Assembly (NCBI GenBank): GCA_034409055.1
Contig: DAOUMU010000411.1
Span: 1-64,000, forward strand
From: DAOUMU01 sp034409055
GTDB lineage: Bacteria; Chloroflexota; Anaerolineae; 4572-78; J111
Reading direction: 5' to 3'
DNA: 64,000 nt
The position numbers were made by a program, and so were the translations under genes. Below, piece by piece: positions 26,564-35,340 of this stretch. How positions within the stretch are numbered: the stretch's first letter is position 1; every line of letters starts with the position of its first letter. The notes beneath the pieces were generated by a model, which worked only from the letters and a program-made list of their open reading frames with translations, did not search any database and was not told where the DNA came from.

Positions 26564-27517
26564 ATGTATAGGAATAAGTATATTGGCGTGGTTGTCCCTG
26601 CCTATAACGAAGAAAAACTAATTGGACGCGTTATCGAAACTATGCCTGATTTTGTGGACAAGACCATCGTAGTGGACGATGCCAGCAGTGATGCCACAGC
26701 GGAGCAAGTACAGGAGGTATATGTACAGCGGGAACCGGAGCGGTTATTACTGATTCGTCATCAGGAAAATCAAGGGGTGGGTGGCGCCATCGCTACCGGT
26801 TACAAGTGGTGCCGTGATCATGAGTTAGATGTAGCCGTGGTAATGGCTGGCGATGCACAGATGGACCCGGCTGATATGCGAACCTTACTCGATCCAGTCG
26901 TTAAGGATGAAGCTGATTACACCAAGGGTAACCGACTATTCACCGGGGATGCCTGGAACCTCATCCCCAAATGGCGCTACTTGGGCAACTCGGTTCTATC
27001 TTTACTGACCAAGATTGCCTCCGGTTATTGGCACGTAGCCGACTCGCAATCTGGCTATACGGCGATTAATCTAAAAGCACTTAAGACGATTGATTGGGAT
27101 CAGATGTACAAGCGGTATGGTCAGCCCAACGACCTCCTGGTTCGTTTAAATGTTTTTAACTTTCGGGTGAAAGACGTACCGATTAAACCGGTATACAATA
27201 TTGGTGAGGATTCGGGCATAAAGTTGATAACAATTATTCCAAAACTGTCGATTTTATTGCTCAGATTGTTTTTGTGGCGTATGTTTCAGAAATACGTCAT
27301 TCGAGATTTTCACCCTCTGGTTTTCTTTTACATCATAGGGTTTTTACTCTTTCCCTCGGGCTTGTTATTTGGCCTTTTTATAACTATAAGGCGACTAATT
27401 GTTGGTCCTATATCGCCTATTAGCGCTCTATTTGCCGTTTTCCTTTTCATCTCCGGCTTGCAATTTTTGTTGTTTGCGATGTGGTTTGATATGGATTACA
27501 ATAAATCGTTAAAGTGA
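26564..27517 (+). CDS. GT2 polyprenyl-phosphate glycosyltransferase (DPM1-like) with C-terminal TM helices
   Basis: 317 aa from ATG 26564 (TTG 26552 would add four residues). GT-A motifs: IGVVVPAYNEEKLIG, TIVVDDASSDATAEQ, HQENQGVGGAIATGYKW, and MAGDAQMDPADM in place of the usual DSDGQ site. The last ~90 residues hold two or three hydrophobic helices. Its likely product is a lipid-phosphate sugar. It follows the epimerase, which might supply the nucleotide sugar, and overlaps the deacetylase gene by 4 nt (GTGA). Confidence 0.85.
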   Translation: MYRNKYIGVVVPAYNEEKLIGRVIETMPDFVDKTIVVDDASSDATAEQVQEVYVQREPERLLLIRHQENQGVGGAIATGYKWCRDHELDVAVVMAGDAQMDPADMRTLLDPVVKDEADYTKGNRLFTGDAWNLIPKWRYLGNSVLSLLTKIASGYWHVADSQSGYTAINLKALKTIDWDQMYKRYGQPNDLLVRLNVFNFRVKDVPIKPVYNIGEDSGIKLITIIPKLSILLLRLFLWRMFQKYVIRDFHPLVFFYIIGFLLFPSGLLFGLFITIRRLIVGPISPISALFAVFLFISGLQFLLFAMWFDMDYNKSLK

Positions 27518-28449
27518 ATATGAATCAGGAATTTATTCTAGCTGTCACCGTGGATGTAGAGGATTGGTATCATGTGCCCGCAGTCACAGGTTCACCATTC
27601 GCAAGGTATAGAACTGTAAATGACTTTTTTGAGAATTGGACGACTAGATATGATTATCTGACCGAATCTACCTACGAAATCCTTGAACTTTTTGAAAAGT
27701 TGCGAGTGAAGGCAACTTTTTTTGTGGTTGCCGATGTGGTGGATCACTATCCAGGGCTGGTGGAGAAAATAGCTGAGTATGGTCATGAAATCGCTTGCCA
27801 CGGCTTGCATCATGCCTGCAAAATACACCCCGGCACCAAGAAGCCCCTGTTCAGTCAGCAGGATTTTGAGAAACGTACGGTAAAGGCGAAGAGAAAATTG
27901 GAACAGGCAAGCGGACAAGAGGTTATTGGCTTCAGAGCGCCCAATGCTTTCATTGCCGGTTGGATGCTTGACTCTCTGGAGAAGATTGGCTTCAGATATG
28001 ACTCTTCAGTGTCGGTGAACTCTCTATATGCCAAGATGCCATCTAGACCTGGCAATGTGACGACAACCCCCTACTACCCCAGACGAGGCAGCTTGGAGTG
28101 GGGGGAGGTGCGCAAGATTCTAGAAATTCCCTGGCCATATTGGCGTCTATTTGGACTAAGGTTGCCTACGGCCGGGGGACCATTTCTGCGCTTTTTTGGA
28201 GCAGGGTATGTCACCAGAGGCTTAAAACAGAGTCTCCAGGCAGGACACAGTGTGTTCTATTTTCACCCGATTGACATTTGCCCTGAGAATTTTCCAAACG
28301 ATTTCTCAGCAAAAAGACCCTTTTATTGGTTGGTGAAAGGGAAAAGTGTGAAGAAGAGCGTTGAGAGAGTAGTTGAGAATTTCCGGGGACAGTGGGGGAC
28401 CTGTCAAGATATCCTGACCAGCATCGAGTCAGAGACAGAGAGACGATAA
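27514..28449 (+). CDS. Polysaccharide deacetylase, DUF3473/XrtA-locus type
   Basis: 311 aa; GTG 27514 overlaps the previous stop, and ATG 27520 is an alternative. NodB-type motifs: TVDVEDWYH (catalytic Asp and metal Asp), ACHGLHHA (metal His pair) and FRAPNAF (Arg/Pro motif). The C-terminal half (REGSLEWGEVRKILEIPW-like region, FYFHPIDI) matches the DUF3473 extension of deacetylases found in PEP-CTERM/exosortase exopolysaccharide loci. It would remove N-acetyl groups from a glycan; no signal peptide is seen, so it may act in the cytoplasm or be anchored through partners. No exosortase is present in this window. Confidence 0.85.
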   Translation: MNMNQEFILAVTVDVEDWYHVPAVTGSPFARYRTVNDFFENWTTRYDYLTESTYEILELFEKLRVKATFFVVADVVDHYPGLVEKIAEYGHEIACHGLHHACKIHPGTKKPLFSQQDFEKRTVKAKRKLEQASGQEVIGFRAPNAFIAGWMLDSLEKIGFRYDSSVSVNSLYAKMPSRPGNVTTTPYYPRRGSLEWGEVRKILEIPWPYWRLFGLRLPTAGGPFLRFFGAGYVTRGLKQSLQAGHSVFYFHPIDICPENFPNDFSAKRPFYWLVKGKSVKKSVERVVENFRGQWGTCQDILTSIESETERR

Positions 28450-28450
28450 G

Positions 28451-29686
28451 GTGTTTAGACATCTTCCTCCCGTAGCCTCTTATCTCACCGGCAAAGATAT
28501 TGCCGTTGGCATCAAGACATTATTGTTCCGTAATACAGCCGTGGTCGAACAATTTGCTGCCTCGATAGCTCGGTACGCTGGCGTGAAAGCTGCTTTCCTT
28601 ACCTCGTCGGGACGCTCGGCTTTGTATTTGGTGCTAAAGGCTTTAGCCCAACGTGCTCCCACCCGCCACGAGGTTGTACTGCCAGCTTACACTTGTCCTA
28701 TCCTGGTCAAAATGATCCAGGCAGCCCGGCTAGTACCTCGTCTCTGCGATGTCTCTCCCCAAACGCTGGACTTTGACCGTGATCACCTGCACAAGCTGGT
28801 TAACGAGCGCACCTTGGCCATCATACCGGTGCATCCCTACGGCATCCCTCAAGAGGTGCGGGACGTCATTATCCTGGCCGAAAAAGTTGGAGCCACAGTC
28901 ATCGAAGATGCAGCCCAGGCTCTGGGAGCTCGTCTCGACGGCCGTATGGTTGGGACGTGGGGACATTTTGGCTTGACCAGCCTGGGACCGGGTAAAGCTC
29001 TCTCCACTGGCAGTGGGGGTGTGATGCTGGTCAATGACGACAAGCGGTCTAAAATGTTGTCTCAAATCTGGCAAGACCTGTCTCCTGGCTCCAGTTTAGC
29101 CTCGCTTCAAGCATTGTTGCAGCTTAGTGCGCTGGCAATAGCCTTGCGGCCCATTGGCTGGTGGTTAATCACCCAACTGCGTCTGGACCGCGTCGATGAT
29201 CAGAAATCAGAGGAGGGCTTTCGTGTGCAGGGTTTCACGGTTACCCAGGCTGGCGTAGGGCAGAGTCTGCTTGGCCGGTTGGACGTCGTGAATGCCGCTC
29301 GTCGAGCCCAGGCTACCCAACTCATAACTGCTTTGAATGGTGCACGTACGGTGCGTTTCCCTCAGATAGTAGCCAGGGCGGAACCGATTTACATCCGCCT
29401 GCCGGTGCTGGTCGCCGGTAAAAATCGTCGTGAGGAATTGTATGCTGCCCTGCAGGCTCAGGGCATTGGGGTGAGGAAGATGTACGGACAACCTTTGTCT
29501 GCGATTTTTCCGCATTTGGCAGAGACGAATTATCCCGGTGCCACGGCCGTTGCAGCGCAATTGCTCACTCTCCCTACGCATCGTTTCGTTACTGTCCGTG
29601 ACATTGCCCAGGTTGTAACGACAATTCATCGCTTCGACGCACCGTCTACGTTTGCATGGGATTTCAGTCTGAATTCTCCTCAATGA
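28451..29686 (+). CDS. DegT/DnrJ/EryC1/StrS-family PLP aminotransferase
   Basis: 411 aa from GTG 28451, one base after the previous stop. AFLTSSGRSALYLVLKAL is the family's N-terminal substrate and PLP region, VIEDAAQALGA contains the PLP-contacting Asp, and LGPGKALSTGSGG carries the Schiff-base Lys (K182). Members convert keto-sugar nucleotides to amino sugars. The residues after K182 (ALSTGSGG) fit an active enzyme. The C-terminal part (~300-411) completes the small domain. In context it probably makes an amino sugar for the same glycan as the deacetylase and FemAB protein. Confidence 0.82.
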   Translation: MFRHLPPVASYLTGKDIAVGIKTLLFRNTAVVEQFAASIARYAGVKAAFLTSSGRSALYLVLKALAQRAPTRHEVVLPAYTCPILVKMIQAARLVPRLCDVSPQTLDFDRDHLHKLVNERTLAIIPVHPYGIPQEVRDVIILAEKVGATVIEDAAQALGARLDGRMVGTWGHFGLTSLGPGKALSTGSGGVMLVNDDKRSKMLSQIWQDLSPGSSLASLQALLQLSALAIALRPIGWWLITQLRLDRVDDQKSEEGFRVQGFTVTQAGVGQSLLGRLDVVNAARRAQATQLITALNGARTVRFPQIVARAEPIYIRLPVLVAGKNRREELYAALQAQGIGVRKMYGQPLSAIFPHLAETNYPGATAVAAQLLTLPTHRFVTVRDIAQVVTTIHRFDAPSTFAWDFSLNSPQ

Positions 29687-29723
29687 TGCAATCTGTATCG
29701 AGGATAGAAGGAAATATTGGTCT

Positions 29724-30749
29724 ATGACTATTGAGATGGCGTCATTGGTTGATCAGCAGGCATGGGATACATACGTTACAACTCACGAAGATACTAATAT
29801 GTATCACCTCTATGCCTGGAACTATGTCTTTCGTGAGGTTTTTGGTTGCGAAACATACTACTTGGTGGCTAGAACGGATACGAACATTACAGGCGTATTG
29901 CCGCTGTTTGTTGTTAAGAAATCTATATTGGGTGGCAATTATATTTCATCGTTGCCAGGGGGAGTATACGCGGATAACGGGGACACCGCGCAACAATTGA
30001 TCCAGGCGGCGATTGAACTTGCCAGAGAACGAGGAGTGCGATATTTGAGTCTTCGAGATGGGGTTCGGCAATGGTCTAGTGATGAGCTTAAAACTCGGCT
30101 TGAATACACGTATGTACTAGATGATCTGCCATCTGAACCAGATATAATTTGGAGAAACGTCCGAGCAAACGTCAGAACACCAGTCCGTAAGGCGCGCAAA
30201 GAGGGTTTGGTAACCGTTTGGGACAATGAGTACCTCGATGGCTTTTACCGGGTATACGCGACCAATATGCGAGACCTGGGTACTCCTGCGCTGCCCAAAA
30301 GTTTCTTTAGGAAGGCGTTGGAGTACTTTCCCGACAATACGCACATCTTGGTCGTGCGTTGGGCAGATCAGATTATCGGCGGTATGTTTATCTTTACCTT
30401 CAACCGCGTTTTGAACAATCCTTTTGCCTCGTCGTTGCGTCCGTTTTTTAAGTTGGGTCCCAATGATCTACTTTACTGGGAAGCGATTAGGTATGCTTGC
30501 CATAATGGTTATCACGCATTTGATATGGGCAGAAGTGCCCAGGGGTCGGGCAATGCCTGGTTTAAAGAAAAATTCCTAGCCAAACCGAAGGAGTTATTCT
30601 ACCAGTATTACTTGAACACTGAAAATGATGTTCCGGCTACTCGCGGTGGGAAAATTTATCAGATAGTAAGCCCGATTTGGAAACGTCTACCCTTATGGAT
30701 TACGAATGGGATCGGTCCAGTCATTCGAGGTGGGGTGCCTTTGGGTTAG
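29724..30749 (+). CDS. FemAB-like GNAT-fold acyl/aminoacyl transferase (XrtA-locus type)
   Basis: 341 aa from ATG 29724, with AGAAGGAAA upstream. WDTYVTTHEDTNMYHLYAW at the N-terminus, YYLVARTDTNITGVLPLF and SLPGGVYADNG match FemAB-related proteins of exopolysaccharide and PEP-CTERM loci; the second GNAT half has ILVVRWADQIIGGMFIF and FDMGRSAQGSGNAWFK. Relatives in Gram-positives add amino acids from aminoacyl-tRNA to peptidoglycan; the locus versions are thought to acylate amino sugars. Together with the neighbouring deacetylase (which would free an amino group) this makes a sensible deacetylate-then-acylate pair; that pairing is inference. Confidence 0.8.
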   Translation: MTIEMASLVDQQAWDTYVTTHEDTNMYHLYAWNYVFREVFGCETYYLVARTDTNITGVLPLFVVKKSILGGNYISSLPGGVYADNGDTAQQLIQAAIELARERGVRYLSLRDGVRQWSSDELKTRLEYTYVLDDLPSEPDIIWRNVRANVRTPVRKARKEGLVTVWDNEYLDGFYRVYATNMRDLGTPALPKSFFRKALEYFPDNTHILVVRWADQIIGGMFIFTFNRVLNNPFASSLRPFFKLGPNDLLYWEAIRYACHNGYHAFDMGRSAQGSGNAWFKEKFLAKPKELFYQYYLNTENDVPATRGGKIYQIVSPIWKRLPLWITNGIGPVIRGGVPLG

Positions 30750-30785
30750 ACCGGATGTGATTAAACCGGAGTGAGTGAATGAATT

Positions 30786-31688
30786 ATGCTGCCTAATTTT
30801 ATGATTATTGGCGCTCCTAGATCGGCCACTACCCTGCTAAAGAACTGTGTTTCTGAGCATCCTGAGATATACATAACCTCTCCTCAAAAAGGGACAACAG
30901 GGGATATCCATTTTTTTGACGTGTGTACAGAGATTTCATACGATAAGAACTTTGAGAAAGGGATTGAGTGGTATCGGCAGTTGTTTGAGGGAGTCACGGG
31001 CGAAACCGCCATCGGGGAGAAAACGGCCCATTATCTATGCGATCCCAAGGCACCTGAGTTGATCAGCCAGTATCTTCCACACGCTCGGATGATTGCGATA
31101 CTCAGAAATCCGATTGACCGGGCCTATTCAGACTATTGGTATCATCTTGGGGAAATTCCTTATAATATGAGCTTTCTCGAGGCTTGCTATAGTGAAAGAA
31201 TAAAACGACTTCTCTTGCTTGAAGCAGGCTTTTACTACGAGCAGATTATGAATTATCTCAACTATTTTGATCGGTCCCAATTTCTTTTTTTGCTATACGA
31301 CGATTTACAAGCTGACCCGCTTGGGATGTTTTATAAAGTTTTTAAGTTTCTCGGTGTTGATACCAGCTTTGTTCCTTCACAGTACAACCAAAGAGTCAAT
31401 GCTGCTATGGGTCAAAAGGGAACCAGTTATTATCTACGCCTGCTTGGTGGCTTTGTTAAACAGAATCTGCCTGCCGTGTTCCAGTTCGCAAAGTATTTAC
31501 CTGTCACCGCTCTGATACAAGAAAAAATTGGTCGAGATAGTGTTGTTGATTCGCAAAAACCACAATATCAAAGTATGTCTGCTGAAGAACGAGCCAAGCT
31601 TTCCAGCGTTTATTATGAGCATAATTGCAAGTTGGCCGATTTTTTGAATCGTGATCTGATTAGCTTGTGGCATAGTGAGTGTAAATAG
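30786..31688 (+). CDS. PAPS-dependent sulfotransferase
   Basis: 300 aa from ATG 30786. FMIIGAPRSATTLL is the 5'-phosphosulfate-binding loop; MIAILRNPIDRAYSDYWYH is the 3'-phosphate-binding motif, with Arg and Ser in the expected spacing. The overall layout resembles heparan-sulfate-type and other carbohydrate sulfotransferases. It would add sulfate from PAPS to a sugar hydroxyl or amine of the glycan. No PAPS synthesis genes are in the window. Ends 1 base before the chosen start of the amidotransferase gene. Confidence 0.82.
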   Translation: MLPNFMIIGAPRSATTLLKNCVSEHPEIYITSPQKGTTGDIHFFDVCTEISYDKNFEKGIEWYRQLFEGVTGETAIGEKTAHYLCDPKAPELISQYLPHARMIAILRNPIDRAYSDYWYHLGEIPYNMSFLEACYSERIKRLLLLEAGFYYEQIMNYLNYFDRSQFLFLLYDDLQADPLGMFYKVFKFLGVDTSFVPSQYNQRVNAAMGQKGTSYYLRLLGGFVKQNLPAVFQFAKYLPVTALIQEKIGRDSVVDSQKPQYQSMSAEERAKLSSVYYEHNCKLADFLNRDLISLWHSECK

Positions 31689-31689
31689 A

Positions 31690-32838
31690 ATGGACAGTTT
31701 AAGAATATGTACCAGATGTGTAGTGGATACAACTATTCCTGACATTCAATTTGATGATCAAGGTGTATGCACTTTATGCAAAATTCACGATGAGTTGGAG
31801 AAACATTTTCCACTAGGTGAAGTGGGCCAACAGCGATTAAACCGGTTGGTAGAAAAGATCAAGGTCAGCGGAAAAAACAAGAGATATGATTGCATGGTTG
31901 GTGTCAGTGGTGGGAGAGATAGCACGTATACCCTCTATCTGGCCAAGAAGCTGGGTTTAAGACCCTTGGCTGTTCATTTTGATAACGGCTGGAATTCAGA
32001 AATCGCAGTTAGCAACATCAAAAATGCCCTCACTAAATTGGATATAGATTTGCACACGGTTGTTGCCGACTGGGAAGAGTTCAAGGATTTACAATTGGCT
32101 TTTCTAAAAGCCTCGGTGTCCGATGCCGAAATTCCAACAGACGTGGCTATTGCGGGAACGCGGGTTCAGGTTGCGGCTGAGGAAGGCATTAAATATATTA
32201 TCACCGGTCATTCTTTCAGGACAGAGGGGCTGATGCCCATAAGCTGGACTTATATGGATGGAAAATATATTAACAGTGTGTACAAGCAATTTGGCACACG
32301 GTCTAAACTAAAGACTATTCCCAATTATACTTTGTTTGATTTATTTTATTACACCTTTATCAAAGGCATTAAACTGATCCCCCTGCTGAATTATGTGGAA
32401 TATAATCACGAAAAGGTTCATAAGATTCTGCAAGAGGAACTGGACTGGACTTACTATGGCGGGCATCATCACGAGTCTTATTATACACATTTCTTTCAAT
32501 CTTTTTTACTTCCACAGAAGTTTAATATTGATAAAAGGAAAGTTGAGTACTCGGCCCTTATTCGCTCAGGCCAGATGGATAGAGATGAAGCTTTAAGGGA
32601 GATAACCGAAATACCCTATCCCTATGACCCGGAACTGGTCGGTTACACAATCAAAAAACTGGGATTAACACCTGTAGAATTTGAAGAGTTTATGGCTGCG
32701 GAACCCAAAACATTTCTTGATTATCCCACCTATTATCCGCTCATCAAGTCTATGGGATTTCCGATCAAGATAGCCTGTGATCTTGGCTTACTGCCCAGGC
32801 ATCTCTGTTTGAAATATTTAGGTCTTCAAGATCTTTAG
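31690..32838 (+). CDS. wbpG: N-acetyl-sugar amidotransferase, WbpG/PseA type
   Basis: 382 aa from ATG 31690 (MDSLRICTRCV), which matches the usual start of the family; a GTG at 31675 overlapping the previous gene is possible. Two Cys pairs near the N-terminus (CTRC, CTLC) suggest a zinc site. The PP-loop ATPase motif is VGVSGGRDSTYTLYLA, and IITGHSFRTEG follows. WbpG enzymes work with HisH2 and HisF2 to turn an N-acetyl into an acetamidino group on an O-antigen sugar. HisH- and HisF-like genes follow within 1.1 kb, separated only by a DUF354 gene, so the full set is present. Confidence 0.87.
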   Translation: MDSLRICTRCVVDTTIPDIQFDDQGVCTLCKIHDELEKHFPLGEVGQQRLNRLVEKIKVSGKNKRYDCMVGVSGGRDSTYTLYLAKKLGLRPLAVHFDNGWNSEIAVSNIKNALTKLDIDLHTVVADWEEFKDLQLAFLKASVSDAEIPTDVAIAGTRVQVAAEEGIKYIITGHSFRTEGLMPISWTYMDGKYINSVYKQFGTRSKLKTIPNYTLFDLFYYTFIKGIKLIPLLNYVEYNHEKVHKILQEELDWTYYGGHHHESYYTHFFQSFLLPQKFNIDKRKVEYSALIRSGQMDRDEALREITEIPYPYDPELVGYTIKKLGLTPVEFEEFMAAEPKTFLDYPTYYPLIKSMGFPIKIACDLGLLPRHLCLKYLGLQDL

Positions 32839-32840
32839 CG

Positions 32841-33914
32841 ATGCGCATTCTGATAAATATAGCCCATCCAGGACACGTGCATTTTTATAAGTATGCTATC
32901 TGGAAATTTCAGGAGTGTGGTCACGAAGTTCTGATTGCGGCTCGAGATAAAGATATGACCTTGGCTTTGCTGAATCATTACAATTTCCCCTATCGGACGA
33001 TTTCTCGTGCCGGTAATGGCCGTTGGGGAATGCTCAAGGAATTTTTACAGCGAAGCTGGACCATACTTCGTTTGAGCCGTGAGTTTGACCCTGGCGTTGT
33101 AACAGGGATTGGAGGGGCATCTATTGCACCTGTATGCAAGTTGCTTGGAAAGCCTCTGATCATTTTCGATGACTCTGAGCCGATACCAAGAGTTGAGCAA
33201 TTTTTCGAATACAACTTTGCTACTGTGATCTGCACACCTGATTGCTTCATGCGTGATTTAGGGAAACACCACATCCGCTATGCTGGCTATCACGAGTTGG
33301 CCTATCTGCATCCAGACTATTTTTGGCCTGATCCAACCGTTTTAGAAGAACTCAAAGTGTCGGCAGAGGAACCCTTTAGCATTTTGCGTTTTGTGTCGTG
33401 GAAGGCTACTCATGACCTGGGGCATAGAGGTTTTTCCGATGAAGCAAAAAGAGAAATTGTAAAGACTTTGAGCCGATATGGACGAGTTTTCGTCACTTCG
33501 GAGACACCTCTACCGCGTGAATTCGAACCCTATCGTATAACTGTTCAACCGCATCGTATCCACAGTGTGCTCTATTACGCCCGGCTTTTCTTGGGCGATG
33601 GCGCAACAATGGCTACTGAAGCGGCTATTCTGGGCACACCTGCAGTACGTTCGTCATCGTTGGCTCTTACTATGGGCAACTTCCTTGAGTTGATGAATCG
33701 TTATGAGCTGGTATATTCGTACTATGAGTGGACAGAGGCGTTGTGCCATGCGGTGCAGCTTCTGGAGCAAGAAGATGTCAAGGTACAGTGGAGGCAGCGA
33801 AGAGAGCAGTTGTTGGTAGACAAAATTGATGTGACTGCCTGGATGGTTGATTTTATTGAAGGGTACCCAGATACCTTTGTAAAAAAAGAGAGGCGCAATG
33901 ATAGTCGTAATTGA
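32841..33914 (+). CDS. DUF354 glycosyltransferase-like protein (GT-B fold)
   Basis: 357 aa from ATG 32841. MRILINIAHPGHVHFYKYA and GHEVLIAARDKDMT are typical DUF354 N-terminal motifs; VVTGIGGASIAPVCKLLG, FDDSEPIPRVEQ and LGDGATMATEAAILGTPA fit a GT-B sugar-nucleotide-binding fold. DUF354 proteins recur in loci for acetamidino and nonulosonic sugars and are presumed glycosyltransferases. Here it sits inside the WbpG-HisH-HisF set and overlaps hisH by 17 nt, which suggests it transfers the acetamidino sugar. Confidence 0.82.
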   Translation: MRILINIAHPGHVHFYKYAIWKFQECGHEVLIAARDKDMTLALLNHYNFPYRTISRAGNGRWGMLKEFLQRSWTILRLSREFDPGVVTGIGGASIAPVCKLLGKPLIIFDDSEPIPRVEQFFEYNFATVICTPDCFMRDLGKHHIRYAGYHELAYLHPDYFWPDPTVLEELKVSAEEPFSILRFVSWKATHDLGHRGFSDEAKREIVKTLSRYGRVFVTSETPLPREFEPYRITVQPHRIHSVLYYARLFLGDGATMATEAAILGTPAVRSSSLALTMGNFLELMNRYELVYSYYEWTEALCHAVQLLEQEDVKVQWRQRREQLLVDKIDVTAWMVDFIEGYPDTFVKKERRNDSRN

Positions 33915-34515
33915 TTATGGAATGGGAAATCTGCGGTCCATTTTGCATAAATTGGGGAAGATAGGCGTTGAAGCAATTGTTTCTTCAAAAGTTGAAGATG
34001 TTGAAAAAGCAGAAAAGCTCATTTTGCCTGGCGTAGGCGCCTTTAGGGCTGGCATAGACAATCTCAGAACTTATAACCTGATACCAACTCTGAACAAAAA
34101 AGTACTTGTTGAAAGGATACCTATCTTGGGAATCTGTCTGGGAATGCAGTTGTATGCCAAAAACAGCGAAGAAGGCAACACAGAGGGGTTGGGCTGGATT
34201 GACGCTGAGGTCAAAAGATTTCACTTTAACGGAAATAACTACGGCCTCAAGATACCCCATGTTGGTTGGAACACGATCAACCAAAAAAAGGAAAGCCTGC
34301 TACTGACCGGTGTGCTGCCGGATCAAAAGTTTTATTTTACCCATTCGTATTACGTTTACTGTAATTTCGCAGAGGATGTTGTAGCCACAACGCACTACGG
34401 TTATGATTTTGTGTCGATCGTTCAACATGAAAATATATTCGGGGTTCAATTCCATCCAGAGAAGAGTCACCGTCGCGGGATGGAACTAGTCAAAAATTTT
34501 GTGGAGTATACATAA
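33898..34515 (+). CDS. hisH2: HisH-like glutaminase subunit of acetamidino-sugar synthesis (HisH2)
   Basis: 205 aa from ATG 33898. IDYGMGNLRSI, LPGVGAF, the class I amidotransferase nucleophile GICLGMQL (Cys), and QFHPEKS (His-Glu of the triad) are all present, so it can release ammonia from glutamine. Length equals HisH. In the histidine pathway it feeds HisF; beside wbpG and hisF2 it more likely feeds ammonia to the acetamidino reaction. No other histidine genes lie nearby, which supports that reading. Overlaps the HisF-like gene by one base. Confidence 0.85.
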   Translation: MIVVIDYGMGNLRSILHKLGKIGVEAIVSSKVEDVEKAEKLILPGVGAFRAGIDNLRTYNLIPTLNKKVLVERIPILGICLGMQLYAKNSEEGNTEGLGWIDAEVKRFHFNGNNYGLKIPHVGWNTINQKKESLLLTGVLPDQKFYFTHSYYVYCNFAEDVVATTHYGYDFVSIVQHENIFGVQFHPEKSHRRGMELVKNFVEYT

Positions 34516-35294
34516 TGTTAAGGCCACGAGTTATGCCCGTTCTGTTGTTGCGGGGCGAAGGGCTGGTAAAGGGTATCCAGTTCAAAGACTATCAATATAT
34601 TGGCGATCCAATCAATGCAGTCAAGATTTTTAATGAGAAAGAGGTTGATGAATTAATATTTCTGGATATTTCTGCTACAAAAGAGAACAGAACCCCTCGC
34701 CTGGAATTTATAGAAAAAATAGCCGATGAATGTTTTATGCCCTTTGCGGTCGGTGGTGGTATAAAGAGTGTTAAGGATATTCGAGAAATATTATATGCCG
34801 GGGCAGAGAAAGTTTCGATCAACACCGCTGCTGTAGAGAATCCAGTCCTGATCAAAGAAGCCGCTAACCTATTTGGCAGCCAAAGCGTTGTTGTCTCTAT
34901 CGACGTTAAAAAAAAGAGATGGGGCGGCGGCTACAACGTTTATACGCATACAGGTTCCAAACGAACAGAACTCGATCCGGTTCATTGGGCCATACAAGCG
35001 GTAGAGTTAGGCGCAGGTGAAATTTTGCTAAATTCTATTGATCGCGATGGGACGATGCAGGGATATGATCTTGACCTGATCGGGCAAGTAGCCAGGGCTG
35101 TGGATGTTCCGGTTATCGTTTGTGGAGGAGCGGGGAAAGTAGAGGATTTTGGCGAAGCCGTTCATTGCGGCGCTTCCGCTGTCGCCGCCGGTAGCATGTT
35201 CGTTTTTCATGGTAGGAAACGTGCGGTTCTAATTAACTTTCCTACCAGCGGGCAACTGGAGTCCGTTTTAAACTTAAGAGAGGTTCCTCAGTAA
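34515..35294 (+). CDS. hisF2: HisF2/AglZ-family acetamidino modification protein
   Basis: 259 aa from ATG 34515 (TAATG overlap). A TIM-barrel protein with LLRGEGLVKGIQFKDYQYIG, FLDISATKE (Asp near the first HisF catalytic place), FAVGGGIKSVKDI, LLNSIDRDGTMQGYD (second catalytic Asp region) and IVCGGAGKVEDF. The early 'QFKDYQYIGDP' form is characteristic of the HisF2/AglZ group rather than true HisF. It receives ammonia from HisH2 through the barrel. With WbpG it completes the machinery for an acetamidino sugar. Confidence 0.86.
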   Translation: MLRPRVMPVLLLRGEGLVKGIQFKDYQYIGDPINAVKIFNEKEVDELIFLDISATKENRTPRLEFIEKIADECFMPFAVGGGIKSVKDIREILYAGAEKVSINTAAVENPVLIKEAANLFGSQSVVVSIDVKKKRWGGGYNVYTHTGSKRTELDPVHWAIQAVELGAGEILLNSIDRDGTMQGYDLDLIGQVARAVDVPVIVCGGAGKVEDFGEAVHCGASAVAAGSMFVFHGRKRAVLINFPTSGQLESVLNLREVPQ

Positions 35295-35340
35295 ATATCT
35301 ACAAGGTTAGGGTTGGCTGACGTTATTGATTTTTCTGCGA

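Noticed and set aside
33898..35294. HisH/HisF as part of histidine biosynthesis
   Set aside because: No other his genes; wbpG and DUF354 are adjacent and the HisF is of the HisF2/AglZ type.
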